DNA of 64,000 nt from Strigamia acuminata (Eukaryota > Arthropoda > Chilopoda > Geophilomorpha > Linotaeniidae), in NCBI GenBank assembly GCA_949358305.1, contig OX442324.1:7599601-7663600 (forward strand), read 5' to 3'. Positions 22,873 through 34,570 of this stretch are shown here, piece after piece (the stretch's first letter is position 1; every line of letters starts with the position of its first letter). A program made the translations under genes and the position numbers. The notes beneath the pieces were generated by a model. It did not search any database and had not been told where the DNA came from. It was given only the letters and a program-made list of their open reading frames with translations.

Positions 22873-24354
22873 ATGGCTCAAAAACCATTGAATATGATCG
22901 ATCCAAAAGGAAATAATAAGCAGACAAACTTAAATTTAAGTTCTGTACCACTTGGCGATCAAACAGAAAAGATTCCCGATCATTTTACTCTGTATTGTAA
23001 TCGTCATGGACTGGATAAAACCAAGTTTAAAAATATAATCGAAGCTTCAGACTATGTAAAAGCTAGGAACTGGCGAGATCGTACCCAATCTCAATCTTCA
23101 CATCAAGATCCAGTACGGAATCCACAAACATACAGCCGAAACTTAGTGAATCAAGATTCTCATACTATGTTTCAAACATCCAGTAGGGGATCTAAGTTAG
23201 AAAAGTTTAAACCACCTAATTCGGTAGATAAGGGGGAAGAGAATTATAAACCTAATAATTCTCGTCCAGAGAGTTCGTTAACTAACCAGTCGGTTGTTCA
23301 GAACAAATTAAAACTCGTTTACAATCGAGATCAGCTAATTTCAGTTCGATATGCTAATCCAGCTGAAGCACAACGATATGTGGCTAGCCTTAATCTGTCG
23401 ATTAACCTACCGCTATCAAAAGAATTGGGAACCGTAAACAAAAGTTTTGGGCCACCAATATCAACGCAAAGGAAAGATATTCGGACTCCAAACAAACATT
23501 TGCAGTCAAATAACGTACAACAACGTGCCCGATCGCCGATCACAAACTCATGTTTGCGGACGTATGATTTGTCTACCAAGAAGAGTCCCCAGCCAAGACA
23601 ATTCTACCTAACGCCCATTTCAAATCGAAAAAAGGTCAAGCAAACTTTTCCCTTGAAAAAGTATTACCAACACGATAATGAGAATGATTTTAAACCTAAA
23701 AAAGAAAGTTTTTTGACTAACCCACGGGAGATCCGGTATCAATTCGAACAGTATTGTAAACAATACCAGTTAAATTCAGCTGAATTTAAAAATATAAACG
23801 AAGCGCAACAATTCGTATTTCGAAATCAATACCGTAACCAACGACTAAAACCCGTCCCAGTCGTCAATCTGACGGAGATACAACAATTTGCGTCTGGAAA
23901 GCAACCCTGCAATATCCAGAATAATTCATCTCAACGAGAGGAATTAAGAACTTCAAAAAAGCGTTTTCGGTCACCAAGTCCAGCTGGTGATGAAGAAACT
24001 TCAAGTACAAACCAACATGTTCAAAAACTGACTGAAAACCCAGGTTTCCAATCATCAGTTCCACGACTTAGAGTCAAATATAGATCCCCTCGTTTGTTGC
24101 GGGATTTCACAATTCCAAATATGGGTCCTTTCCACGTATGGTTTTCCAATGAGGGTCCCATTCATGTATGGTTTTCCAGAGATGACCTAAAACAAAAAGT
24201 TGGGTCGTCACGGTCATTTACACTGCCAAGTGAGTACACTGTGTGTAACTGCCCAAAGAAAAAACGTCGAAAGAAATCAGTACAGCAGGCTGAGAGATCT
24301 CGGAAATTTGCAAATATGCGAGCTCAATATTTAGCAAAGAATCATGTTGATTAA
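22873..24354 (+). CDS. Gag-like protein of element D, novel family
   Basis: 493 residues from the ATG at 22873; the frame is open a few codons further upstream. The protein is rich in asparagine, glutamine, serine and lysine. Three related segments stand out, around residues 37-69, 146-174 and 287-319, with the pattern YC...L....FKNI.EA..YV..RN; the middle one is the most diverged. Near residues 420-440 a GP.HVWFS motif is repeated in tandem. The C-terminus has a CNC and a KKKRRKK cluster that could bind nucleic acid or direct nuclear import. There is no CCHC zinc knuckle and no enzymatic domain. As the only protein of an LTR element it is most likely structural (Gag-like). That role is inferred from position, not from homology. 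Confidence 0.65.
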   Translation: MAQKPLNMIDPKGNNKQTNLNLSSVPLGDQTEKIPDHFTLYCNRHGLDKTKFKNIIEASDYVKARNWRDRTQSQSSHQDPVRNPQTYSRNLVNQDSHTMFQTSSRGSKLEKFKPPNSVDKGEENYKPNNSRPESSLTNQSVVQNKLKLVYNRDQLISVRYANPAEAQRYVASLNLSINLPLSKELGTVNKSFGPPISTQRKDIRTPNKHLQSNNVQQRARSPITNSCLRTYDLSTKKSPQPRQFYLTPISNRKKVKQTFPLKKYYQHDNENDFKPKKESFLTNPREIRYQFEQYCKQYQLNSAEFKNINEAQQFVFRNQYRNQRLKPVPVVNLTEIQQFASGKQPCNIQNNSSQREELRTSKKRFRSPSPAGDEETSSTNQHVQKLTENPGFQSSVPRLRVKYRSPRLLRDFTIPNMGPFHVWFSNEGPIHVWFSRDDLKQKVGSSRSFTLPSEYTVCNCPKKKRRKKSVQQAERSRKFANMRAQYLAKNHVD

Positions 24355-24948
24355 CATGATATGATACACAAAGATTCCCCGATTATAGTGTAAACAGAAA
24401 ATCCTCTTCTAAAAATCATGACCTCTCTTCTAAAGAAAAGGGGGACAAAATATAAAAGTTAGAATTAACAAAATTTTGAAAAGTAATGCTACATTATTAA
24501 GACAACTAGTTTAATTAAATTAGTCAATTGTACAAAGAATACCAAGTGACTCCGGTCATGACAATTAAGGGGGACAATTATGATTTCTTAATTGTCAACT
24601 CTTATCATCTAAAAGCTATTTATTGTATATTTATAGCGATACATCTGACTAGGCATATGAAATAAATATTTTGTGATAACACAAATGATGATTTTATGTA
24701 TGACGAAAGTTTCTTCAAAAAGAAGACTTGGAAATAAATTCTGGACTTGAATTTAGGCTATTAGAAAAGATTATTTCGGCAGAAAATCAGAACTTAGATA
24801 ATTCAAGTTAGTTTATGTAAGCTCAAATTCGAAATTGGAAGTCACGGTATCTCCAAGATACATCAAGTCCGAAAATAGCATTTATGCTAATTAGGAGAAT
24901 AACGAAAACTCTATAAAATTTTATATAATTGTGTTATTAAGGGGGATG
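24355..24948 (+). other. 3' untranslated part of element D with polypurine tracts
   Basis: AT-rich. AAGGGGGATG (24939-24948) abuts the 3' LTR and is the probable polypurine tract. Similar AAGGGGGACA words lie near 24438 and 24567. Confidence 0.6.
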
Positions 24949-26848
24949 TGTGACGGTTTACAATGGCTATAAATGCCTATTTTCTTAGAAAGAAGCGCTG
25001 TTGCGCCATTATCATGATATCTCGAAGATATTCTGTGTAAAACTGATAAATGTCTGGAATAAAGTTATTTATGATGTTTCAAATACAAAGATGTTCGTTT
25101 ATTAAGAATAAACACTCATTCCTACTTGATATCAAAGGATTCCGGCCGAATCACGAAGAGTCGTCTGCTAAAACCGCATTTGTCAATGCGCAATGTTGCC
25201 ACAAGATGGCGCGATTACGATTTAGCGGCAAATTCAAGATATGAATATAAAACATGTAAATAAATATAAAACTATATTTACTAGAATGAAACGAAGCTTT
25301 GTGAACATTAATATAAAGATATATTAATGTCTTGTGATGTTAAATACAATGTAACTTCCATTTTCTGCGGGACAGGACATTTGGTGATCAATCGATCAAC
25401 CAATAGATCTGATTGGTGGATCCATTTCCGGTCCTGGGTATCCAGTTCCGGTTGTGGTGAGAATTAGCACATTGTTCCTCCGTATCCACTTCCGGTGATA
25501 CGGGATTGGAGGGATTCGTGGAACCCATGTTCCAATTGGATAACTGGATTAATCCTTAATCCAGTCAGGTTATATAAACCCAAACAACCGGCCATTCTGC
25601 AGCTCTGTTTGATTATTTCTGTTTGGTATTGTTACTTAAGAAGTATGATTCGTTGTTCACGTAAAAAACCTTTTGGTTCTTTGTTGATTTATTCGCAAAG
25701 AACCGTTGCATGATTCTACAGAATCATGCCACCGCCGGCAATTGAAGTCGAAGTGCTGGGATTATTATGTTGCATAAATGTTACAGTCTACGGTTGCGAC
25801 GCCGAAGGAGAACCCGCCGTTGTGCAATTCAGTATCCTCCGGACAGGACCAAGTTGTCTTTTTCGGTATGAACGTATTCCGTTACCACGAGTAGCATCGG
25901 TATTGTTGAGAATCGGTTCCTTCACCTGATGGTGCCAAAGCAGTCTGTTTTACAGTAACCACGAGTAGCACCAAGTGTTTGGCAAGCTGATTCTCATGGT
26001 ATTCGATGCCAAAGCAGTCGGTCTATTATTAGTACCGCGAGAGATAAAACTGCTGTGCGGAGCCGCGAGCTATCGACCCCTGTGTACGTGGTACCGTCAA
26101 CCACTCGATGGACGACCGTGCTGCGACGCCGGGGACGCTTGATACCGTTCTGCATGGCAAGGCGTATATTCTAATCGATGGCAATTGTGTGTTGCGACGG
26201 GAAGCTTAATCTTCATTTTATTTATAACAGCAAAACTTAAACTCGACAACCAGTTGGACCAAAATCAAGTCAGAAGACTTAATCTCATATTGAACTCAAT
26301 ATAACCGATAAGTTGACGACAACTTATTCCCGAAATATCTAAATAAGAATTCACAACGATATGAATTAAATATAATTCATAAGTGGAATATTGATAAGTA
26401 AATGAATACATTTACTTACACCAATATCCTCCCAAAGTTGTGGCGGTGCAGACAAAGTCAACCGCAATGCTCAGATCATTCGATTTATCGACGTGCGATA
26501 GTTTACACAGCGAACCAAGGAAACCAGCGAAGCCGTATCGGACTCCAGGACACAGCCATCCGGCTTAAGATGACATCTATAATCAGGTCGAGCGATGGGG
26601 AAACCGCTCCCATATTCCAGACCCGTAGTGATATTATTCTAGGGCCAGTTGGCCAATTCTTTGTATAGTTTAATAGCTGATTTAACTTGCCAAATGTCGG
26701 CATTAGTCCTATGTATAATTTAGCTCATCCATATTGTTTGCCAACAATAAACTGTCTTGTATTTATCTCGTATTGTATTCACTGTTTATTTATTGCGATC
26801 TCTTCCCGGTACCATTGTTAAATGGGAGTTGTGGTCGTCACCGTCACA
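24949..26848 (+). repeat. 3' LTR of element D
   Basis: No difference from 17446-19345 was seen in the parts compared. AATAAA is at 26746-26751. It is followed by the TTAT target duplication. Confidence 0.92.
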
Positions 26849-27907
26849 TTATTTTTTGCGCGAATTGTTCTGGAATGATTCAAGTTAGTATTCAATGTTT
26901 AAATTTATTTAATGAGTGTTTTTTCATAATTATTTAATATTTAATCAAGATTATTGTGATATTTAACTAATTTTTCATGATTACTTTAATTCTGTGATAT
27001 TTTAGATCAACGTGTTTAATTTCCGTGGCAATACGAGTTGTATTGTGCGCGCGGGTATTTGTTATGTTTCTAATATTATATTTTTGTTTTCCATTCCATT
27101 CATAGAATTAATAACCTAATTATCCTTGCGCAAAGTTTCGCGCATCCATTTAAAAAGTTCCTATTAACCTGAAATCATACTTACCTTATGCAGGTTGCAT
27201 AATTTTGTACTTTACCTTTATTTTGTGTTTGTTTTGCGCAATTATGCGCATCCTACCATAACATAAAATACCCAATCTGATTTAATAAATCCCATCACGA
27301 TTCCTGATAAATCTCATGTGTCGGCTATTTCTTTTCGTTTGATTTAAAATTGTTGATCTTTATTCGTTTTGATTTTGAAACGAGAAAATTGTTTATTTAT
27401 ACAAAAAGTAAAAAGTAAAAGTGTTTAAAGTTTTTATTACATAAATTGTTTGGGTAAAGTGTATAGACTCTCGTCCGTCCTAGGTATCGTCGGCCCCTTT
27501 AGGTTTAGTGTTCGCCCTCCTTGTGTTGTCCCCGTTTCGTTTTGTGATTTCGAGTAAAATGAGTTAAAATTTACCATTGTGACTTTACAAAAAATCTTAG
27601 TTTAAATTTATTTTCAAAAGCCATGGTGATTTATTAATTCTTTGCTTTTAATAATTTAATTGATTTTTGATATTTAGTCTAGTATTGTTTAACTTTTGCT
27701 TATTATTTTAAACAGAGTTGTTAAGTCTTTGCGCAGACGCGCATCATTTTTGTTTAATTTATTTTATTTTAGTTTATTTTTGTTTATTTTTTGAAAATTT
27801 GTGTAATTTTTGCGCATGGCGCATTATTGTTGTATGACTTTCCTTGTCTCTTATCCTTTTATTCCCTTCGATAAATCTCGAATAATAAAAGCCTAAGGGG
27901 GGAGGGA
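26849..27907 (+). other. Remainder of the 3' region of element F
   Basis: AT-rich, no gene. It continues the sequence interrupted at 17445 and ends in the purine tract AAGGGGGGAGGGA (27895-27907). Confidence 0.5.
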
Positions 27908-28560
27908 TGTCACGGGCAGGTTACCCACCCTTCTTTTTTATTCATTTCTAACTTAGACTGACCCAATCTTAAGTTTTCTTATTTTTTCCCAATCTTTCTT
28001 TTCATCTAACATCGATGATTCATCTCTAAATATATGCGCAGCTTCATTGCGCGCATCTTATTATTTCCAACAATTAACCTTATTTCATACCTTCCACCCC
28101 CTCACCCACTCCAATCGACCTGGTCACATGACTCATGTTTACCTGGTCGCTAATTTTATCCATAATACACACTTCTCATCCTTCTCTCAACGAGTTAACA
28201 CCTCTTAGATTGAATTGAGTTTGTCAATCTTTATTTCGCGCTTTAACACGCGCACCTTCTAATTTAACACTTAATAGCGCCTCTTTTTGCCCACCTTTTA
28301 TCCCTTCGCATGCCTGTGACATCCTACGCCCACCCGCATACGAATATCACTGCGCATACTCATTCTTTTTAAACGTAAAGACCCACAACGTGAGACTGAG
28401 CCCGTCGAATATAAATAATGTGTGTTACAGCGAGTTAGGTTTATTCACCGTCCGATATCCGCATATGACGATGGCACAAACAGAGTAAATCTACGAACTT
28501 TGCCCACTGATTTGCGCTAACATCACCTTGCGCGTAAATTCAGATCAAATCAATTAAACA
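27908..28560 (+). repeat. Probable 3' LTR of element F
   Basis: It starts TGTCACGGGCAGG directly after a polypurine tract, exactly as at 58173 for element E (TGTCACGGTCC). A plausible end is ..CAATTAAACA at 28560, where Gypsy coding sequence begins. There is no second copy in the window, so the right boundary is a guess. Confidence 0.45.
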
Positions 28561-28925
28561 TCTAAGTTGATTCGTAACAAAGGATTGGCAGAGCCAACTC
28601 TACACAGAAGATTCCCGGATTGGACCAAGCCATACATATTACAAACAGACGCTAGCTATTCAGGTTTGGGCGCTGCACTCATGCAACTCAATGATCAAGG
28701 TGAACGAACACCAATCGCCTTTGCATCACGTGCATTGAATTCTGCTGAAAAGAATTACAGCGTTACCGAAATTGAGTGCTTAGCGGCGGTTTGGGCGGTC
28801 AAAAGATTTCGTGTGTATCTTGAGATGATGAATTTTTATTTAGAAAGCGATCATTTGTCGTTAAAGTGGCTTTTCCAGCAGCGAGAACCAAAAGGACGCC
28901 TGGCACGATGGGTTCTGTCCCTCAG

Positions 28926-31276
28926 CACTGCAAAAAATATTAGATTTTATGACTGATATACATAAATAAATATATTGTAAACAATATGATTTAATCATTG
29001 TAAATCATGTTTATCAAGATTGTTTGATCTAATATTTATCATTGCGTTTACAAGTTTTAAAAGGACCACTTTACAATCCATATTAACATTGCATTTACTT
29101 TTGTTTATCAAGATTTTTTCTATATATTTATGAAAGATTTTCATAATGTTTAATTAAGCTTTATAATAATTTTATCATTTGATTTAACTTTATTTATTTT
29201 TTTGTGTAACAGATTTATCAATAGTTTTAAATAACATTTAAGTAAATTGTGTTATAGTTTTATCATCAATTTTAAAATCCTTTTTCTAAGATTTTAACTT
29301 TGTTTATCAATAGTTTTGTTTTATATTACTTTTAGTAATAAATCTAAATAAAGTAAGAGCTGATTTTATTAATGATAATGAAATCATCAAGTAAATAAAT
29401 TGATAAATTACAAAAAACATATTATAAAATTATAGTGTAAATCAATATAAAATTTTCCTTTCATTCAAAGGTTAAGAAACAAGTAATCACAAAATTATAT
29501 ACATGAATAATAATAACCATTAGTTTAAAAAAAATTACACAAATAATAGCTGAATGAAATAAAATTCCAAATATAATTAGTAAAATTGGTAATAAGGTCC
29601 TCACAAAATTATTTTTAAAAAACTTAAAATCAATGTTACAACTTTGAACAATTTAATAATGGAATAAATTTATTCAATTATTTTACATAAATCCAAAAAA
29701 TTATTTTTTTTGAAAAATGAATTTTGTGGAATGGTAGGCTCCTGAAGTTAAATCTGAAGCCAAGCCAAACCCAACACTCATTTGTTGTAGTATAAATTAT
29801 TTGGTAGACTCCTGAATAATCTGAAGTCCAGCCAAACATAAAGTATACTACACTTCATATTAGTATACTAGTATACTACAACTTCATAGAGTATAGAACC
29901 AAAAGTTACTCTATGCCCAACTTGCTTTGTATCCGACAATTTGAGAATTGAATACATTTGCTTCATTTGAATTTCCCTCCGCGTTGGCTTGCCATAGATC
30001 GTTGTATCGGCTTTCGAGTCATCCTTGGCCAACTTACTGCACAAATGCCTGCAAATCAAACTTTAATCTTTTTAGTTACACCTTTCATAGTGTTTCCGTG
30101 CATTTACGCACCTTACGCGGTCGACTGACGGCTACTGCATCGCCCAAACCCGCCGTATCGTTGCACCCGCCGTCCTCCAAGTCGACTGCTTTTCGCGCCT
30201 GTCGCGCACTCGCTCCTGGAGCGATCTTTTTGTCCCGCTCCAAAGTCGTTGTCGCGGATAAAGGTCGCTGCTGAGGCCTTTTAACCACTGCAAAGGGGTT
30301 ATTCGGCACCCTTCTCTCGTTTCCGCCCCTTGTTTGACCAGATCTCGGACCCCACAGTTCGATATCGGCGTCGCAAGAGGCATTTAGCTGTACTGCGCCT
30401 GGCAACGCCGCCATTTTGAACGACCTTGGTCGTTTCCCAACTCGTTTTTAGATTGTTTCGACTTCTCGCCCAATTTACTAGTAATTCGAACTCTCTTCCG
30501 CCGTGTTAGCATTTATTTAAATACTAATCGCTTATTTGTCCGTTCTAAAAAGCCTTCACTTCGATCAAAACGAGTCACGTGACTTCAGCACCTTCGCTTC
30601 GGTTTGTTTCGCCTGCCAACCAGGTTTTAGCACTACCGGAGTAGCTCACCACGTTCTAACGTGCATTTCGGCCCGTTTTGGTTTGTTTTTGGTCTGTTTG
30701 ACCACTCTTAAACGTTTGAAGAGGTTCCTAAACCTCTCGTCGGGTCTTTCCCGGAGGTTTGGCGGCCTTAATTGTCGTTTTCAACGTTTGGATCGCGCAT
30801 CCCGCCTCGCGTCGGGTTTTAGTAGCCGCACGACCCGACTCCTCTCGTCTGCTCGCCCTTTGAGTTTGTTTTTTACACTAATTTACGTGAATAAACGGTT
30901 TTTGGGGAATTTTGGGCTTACTACTAGTTTGATTTAACTAATCAATATTGTGTTTTCAGAGCTCGTAGTTGAGTTTAACTTGAGTTTGGATGTTTTATTG
31001 ATTCTGTATTGTGTTGAAGCCCAACCGTTTTTTTTGTCGTTTTTACAACATATTTTATCATTGCATAAATATAAATATTTACAGTTAGTTAAACATGTGA
31101 AAACTAAATGAAAATCCTTATGTTTAGCCAATACATCAAATTAATTTATAAATACATGGTAAATGAAATATTTACCTATAGATTTATCATTACATTTAAA
31201 ATAATTGATTATACTAATATTTATCATTATTTTTAAAATATATTTAATTTTGAAAATCAGATCTTTTTTTGCAGTG
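28926..31276. mobile_element. CMC/CACTA-type DNA transposon, non-autonomous, in the RNase H of E
   Basis: The terminal inverted repeats are CACTGCAAAAAA at both ends. A 3-bp CAG duplication flanks it (28923-28925, 31277-31279), and its removal restores the RNase H frame. The ends are AT-rich with repeated ATTTATCATT words in both orientations, like subterminal repeats of the CMC group. The centre (29930-30940) is much more GC-rich and looks foreign. No transposase domain was found. The CACTG terminus with a 3-bp duplication supports CMC (EnSpm/CACTA, Chapaev, Mirage) but does not pick the branch. Confidence 0.8.
30112..30414 (-). other. Possible captured first coding exon inside the CMC element
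   Basis: On the minus strand an ATG in a good context (AAAATGGCGGCG) opens about 101 codons up to a donor-like AAG/GTGCGT at 30111; the frame itself runs on to 30085. The peptide has a charged, disordered look (VVKRPQQRP, ARQARKAVDLEDGG). Downstream on the same strand, TTTGATTTGCAG near 30049 is acceptor-like and an open stretch follows. The simplest join gives an early stop, so the exon model is unproven. The GC-rich block contrasts with the AT-rich ends, as in CACTA elements that carry host gene pieces. Family not recognised. Confidence 0.3.
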
Positions 31277-33395
31277 CAGTGAGTACAAATTTACATTTCT
31301 TTACTGTTCAGGAGCACAGAATCGTGTTGCGGATGCCCTTAGCCGTGCGCCTGTGGAACCATCGGAACCATTGGATGCAGACGACTCGCCTCTCGTTGAT
31401 GAAACATGCTACATCGCTTATTTTGACGACCCAAATGATTGGCCAAAATTACCAATAATCAACTTTATTGGAGTTGGATTGGCTGCGGCACAACAACGAA
31501 ATAACGCAGCTGTGATGACAAGAGCGCAAGGACGACAACAGCGGATTAAACCAAAATTGGGTAGGCCAAAAGGTTCTAAAAATAAGAAGAGACCGCCACC
31601 AAATTATCAGGTATTGACTCGAGCCAGAGCACGTCAACAAACACAAGTTTCGACGCCTCCTGGAGCTGTTGCACCATTGCCACCTTTAATGTCGTCTCTG
31701 CCATCACCAAATGTGCCAACTGCATCGTTTCCAACTCCTAATGTGTTGAGCCCACCTGCAGGACCATCTGGAGCTGTGCGACCGAATTTCGACGGATATG
31801 GAGGTCCAGATTCGGATTCGTCGGACGATTCAACAACTTATCGACCAACGTGGATGGGACGTGCTGGATTTATGCCACAACAAGTGCGTCAAGATCGATC
31901 ACAATTTCAAAGAAATGCGTCGAGACGCCCTGTTGCTGATGAACAACAAGACGAAGAAGAGGACGAGGCCGAGCGACTCCATGATGCGCCGCAAGACCAC
32001 CAACCTTTTCATCTAATACCAACAATTAACGAAATAATTCGTCGACAACACGAAGACACGTGGAGCGCCGAATTAATCGAATATCTTGATCAAGGACATT
32101 TGCCCAATGACCAAGTGCAAGCAGCGCGTATCAGGTATCATGCCGTAGATTTTGCTATTTATAAGGGAATGTTGTGTCGTTATCCACCGATCGACATAAA
32201 TAAAATTCGCCGTAGAAGACAAATCTATTTGCCCTTAGTGTTACGCGAACAATATTTCAAGGCTCTGCATTACCCGCCGAGCTGCGGACATTTAGGAGTT
32301 GAGAAAACACTTCATCGACTCCGGGCCCGAGTTTATTGGCCAAAAATGAAGGAAGACGTTTTACTTTGGATTCAAAAATGTGAACCGTGTCAACGAGCTA
32401 AGCCGTTGAATCGCCTTCCATATGGACCAATGATCATGGCTAAACCACGACATTTGTTTCACACAATTTACATCGATTATTACGGTAAAAAGCCCCGATC
32501 GGTTGGAGGACATTGTTACGCATTAGTAATTGTGGATGCCGCCAGTCGGTGGTTGGATGTAAGATTGACCGAGACATCTGACTGGAAAACAACAATTAAA
32601 CAATTGCGAGGATTTATTCAGCGATGGGCATTTCCAAAAGTCATTATAAGTGACAATGCGCCGGCTTTCCGTTCAATGGAGTTCCAGGCCGCATGTCAGA
32701 GTTTTGGCGCCATTAATCGCTACACGGCTGTTTATCATCCGCAGGGGAACTTAGCCGAGAGATTAAATCAAGCATTGAAAAACTGCATTTTAGCTTATAT
32801 TGAAGAGCATGTGCGCTGGGACGTTCACATTGGATATTTTGTGCTAGCAATCAACTCAGCATATCAGGCTTCGCTTCAATATTCTCCTTATCAAATGGTG
32901 ACGGGACAAGAGGCGCGTTATCCAGGTGATTTCGATTCGGACACCGACGATGGACAGCCGCTGCCGCCGGCACGAGCGCGAGAGACGCATGAATTGATGA
33001 GAGAATTGCGAAATAGTGCCACTGCAAATTTACAAAAAGCTCAAATTAGACATAAACGTTGGTTCGATCGAAAAAGAAGACCACACGATTTCAAACCAGG
33101 CGATTTTGTGTCTATTAAAAATCGACAATTGTCATCAGCGGACCGACAGTTTGCTGCAGGACTTCGACAGAGGACGGAAGGCGTTTACGTAATCCATAAA
33201 TTAACCGGACCCAATACTGTCATTCTAATGGACAAGGATGGTCGTCGAATGCTGCCGTATAACGTCGTAGAATTGCGCCATTGGTTCAATAATGATGATG
33301 ATTTAGACCAAACGGACGCAACAATGATCGAAAAACATGTTGCTGCGTTTACATCGGAAATTGAAACCATTATCGCTTCATTTTCGATAAAATAA

Positions 33396-33925
33396 CTTAA
33401 TTTCTTTTCATTTTATAATTTTATTTCTTTCTTTACTTTACCCAACCTTCTTTCCTTCTTGTGTTTATAATTTTCCCTGTTTTAAACCAAATATTTACGG
33501 AGGATAGACGCTGAAAATAGTAAGTAAAGATTAGTTTAGGAATTTGAAATTCATCAATTTAAAATGATGATACGAAAATTTACTAAGTCCAAACTCATGC
33601 TTCTTCGAAGTGCGTGATTAAATCTCGTTCACGCGAGAGGTCCGTGTCATATTTTATGACGAGGCGACCCCGTAGCGAGACCGCGTGTATTAAAGACATG
33701 TGAGGGCACGACTTAGCCACATTTTAATTTGCGTCTGAATAGTCGCGCCTCAAAAACTTAACAATTACAAAAATTGGATAAATATTGTTAGAAATTGTGC
33801 GTCTATCACCCGTAAGTACTTTCTATTTCACAACAATTTAATCTTAATTGAATATTTTCGTTAAATTAACTTTTTCTTCCTGGAAAATTTCCATTTCTTT
33901 TAGTTTCACTTTACGATAATTTATT
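33396..33925 (+). other. Spacer between pol and third ORF of E, with a candidate intron
   Basis: Contains GTAAGT (33813-33818) and a pyrimidine-rich acceptor TTTCTTTTAG ending 33903, a 91-bp candidate intron 22 bp before the ATG of the third ORF. A spliced leader would be one way to express an ORF downstream of pol. Part of the spacer (33600-33720) is GC-richer with short inverted words. Confidence 0.4.
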
Positions 33926-34033
33926 ATGGCGTCCTACGATCCAAATGTAACAATTACGATTCCAAAACCAACGCAAAAAGGCTACCCAAAGTACCTGCCG
34001 ATGCCACCAATCGAAGCGTCGGGCGAAGGATTG

Positions 34034-34569
34034 TGTTGGTCTAAAGACCAAATATTATCGATGAATATATTTTATTTCTTCTTGATTTCCCATTACGTTT
34101 AGATATTCGGTGCATATCAGTTATTACTTGATTGTTTTCAGTTATTGCGTTTAATTTAACGCTGTCACATATGTAATTCCATATGATGTTCATATTCCCA
34201 GATGATTTGTTCTTTTATATAATGATTTGTCTTGTATTCATGTCAATAATCGGCACCAGGTGCCGCTTGACATCTCCTTCCCAATCCAACATGGCGCAAC
34301 ACACGGGCGTGTGTAGCTCACCTGCTTTTCAACTGTTTTAGGACATTAATTCGTAATGTATTATGTTTTTATTAAAGTGTATATTTAGTTTAAACCTCGT
34401 TCATTATTGGCAAGCACATTCAGTGCTTTTAGGCGAATATAAGCGGTATTTTCCGCGCGCCTCGTACGTATCGAATCGATACGTTTTGCAGACGTTCGTG
34501 CGTGAAGCACGACACCATACGCACGCTTCCCACCGGTTAAATACCGGTTTCGCGCACTCCTCTGCTACA
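34034..34569 (+). repeat. 5' LTR of Copia A
   Basis: 536 bp. It carries several hairpins: ACACACGGGCGTGTGT, CGTATCG/CGATACG (34467-34483) and ACCGGT/ACCGGT (34532-34548). The last 11 bases (CCTCTGCTACA) copy the 3' end of initiator tRNA. Confidence 0.95.
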
Positions 34570-34570
34570 T

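Larger units (their letters stand above)
17446..26848 (+). mobile_element. Element D: non-autonomous LTR retrotransposon with 1.9-kb LTRs
   Basis: Two 1900-bp direct repeats (17446-19345, 24949-26848) bound a 5.6-kb interior. The LTRs begin TGTGACGGT and end ACCGTCACA, a 9-bp inverted pair. TTAT is duplicated on both sides (17442-17445, 26849-26852). The tRNA-Gln primer-binding site follows the 5' LTR and a purine tract precedes the 3' LTR. The interior holds one ORF (22873-24354) and no protease, reverse transcriptase, RNase H or integrase, so enzymes must come from another element. The LTRs look identical, so insertion was recent. The target is the 3' region of element F. Confidence 0.92.
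28558..33395 (+). pseudogene. pol: Gypsy pol fragment of element E (RNase H + integrase), split by a DNA transposon
   Basis: The coding parts are 28558-28925 and 31280-33395; one frame joins them once the CMC element and one CAG are removed. Domains in order: end of the connection plus RNase H (LQTDAS, FASRAL, YSVTEIECLAAV, LESDHLSL, then NRVADALSR); an unusual linker with an AT-hook-like GRPKGSKNKK, a proline-rich stretch and an acidic EEEDEAE run; an HHCC zinc-binding N-terminus (CGHLGVEKTLHR ... CEPCQRAK); an integrase core with the DDE residues in IDYYG, SDNAPAF and AERLNQ; and a C-terminal DNA-binding part (FKPGDFV, LTGPNTVIL). Reverse transcriptase, protease and gag are absent: a stop lies just upstream at 28555. 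It ends at TAA and is followed by a third ORF. Confidence 0.85.

Noticed and set aside
15124-28560. F and E as one element with matching LTRs
   Set aside because: The sequences after the two TGTCACGG starts diverge at once, and each follows its own third ORF and polypurine tract.
30536-30937. 133-codon plus-strand ORF in the CMC element
   Set aside because: Composition looks like the antisense or upstream region of the minus-strand exon candidate, with no domain recognised.
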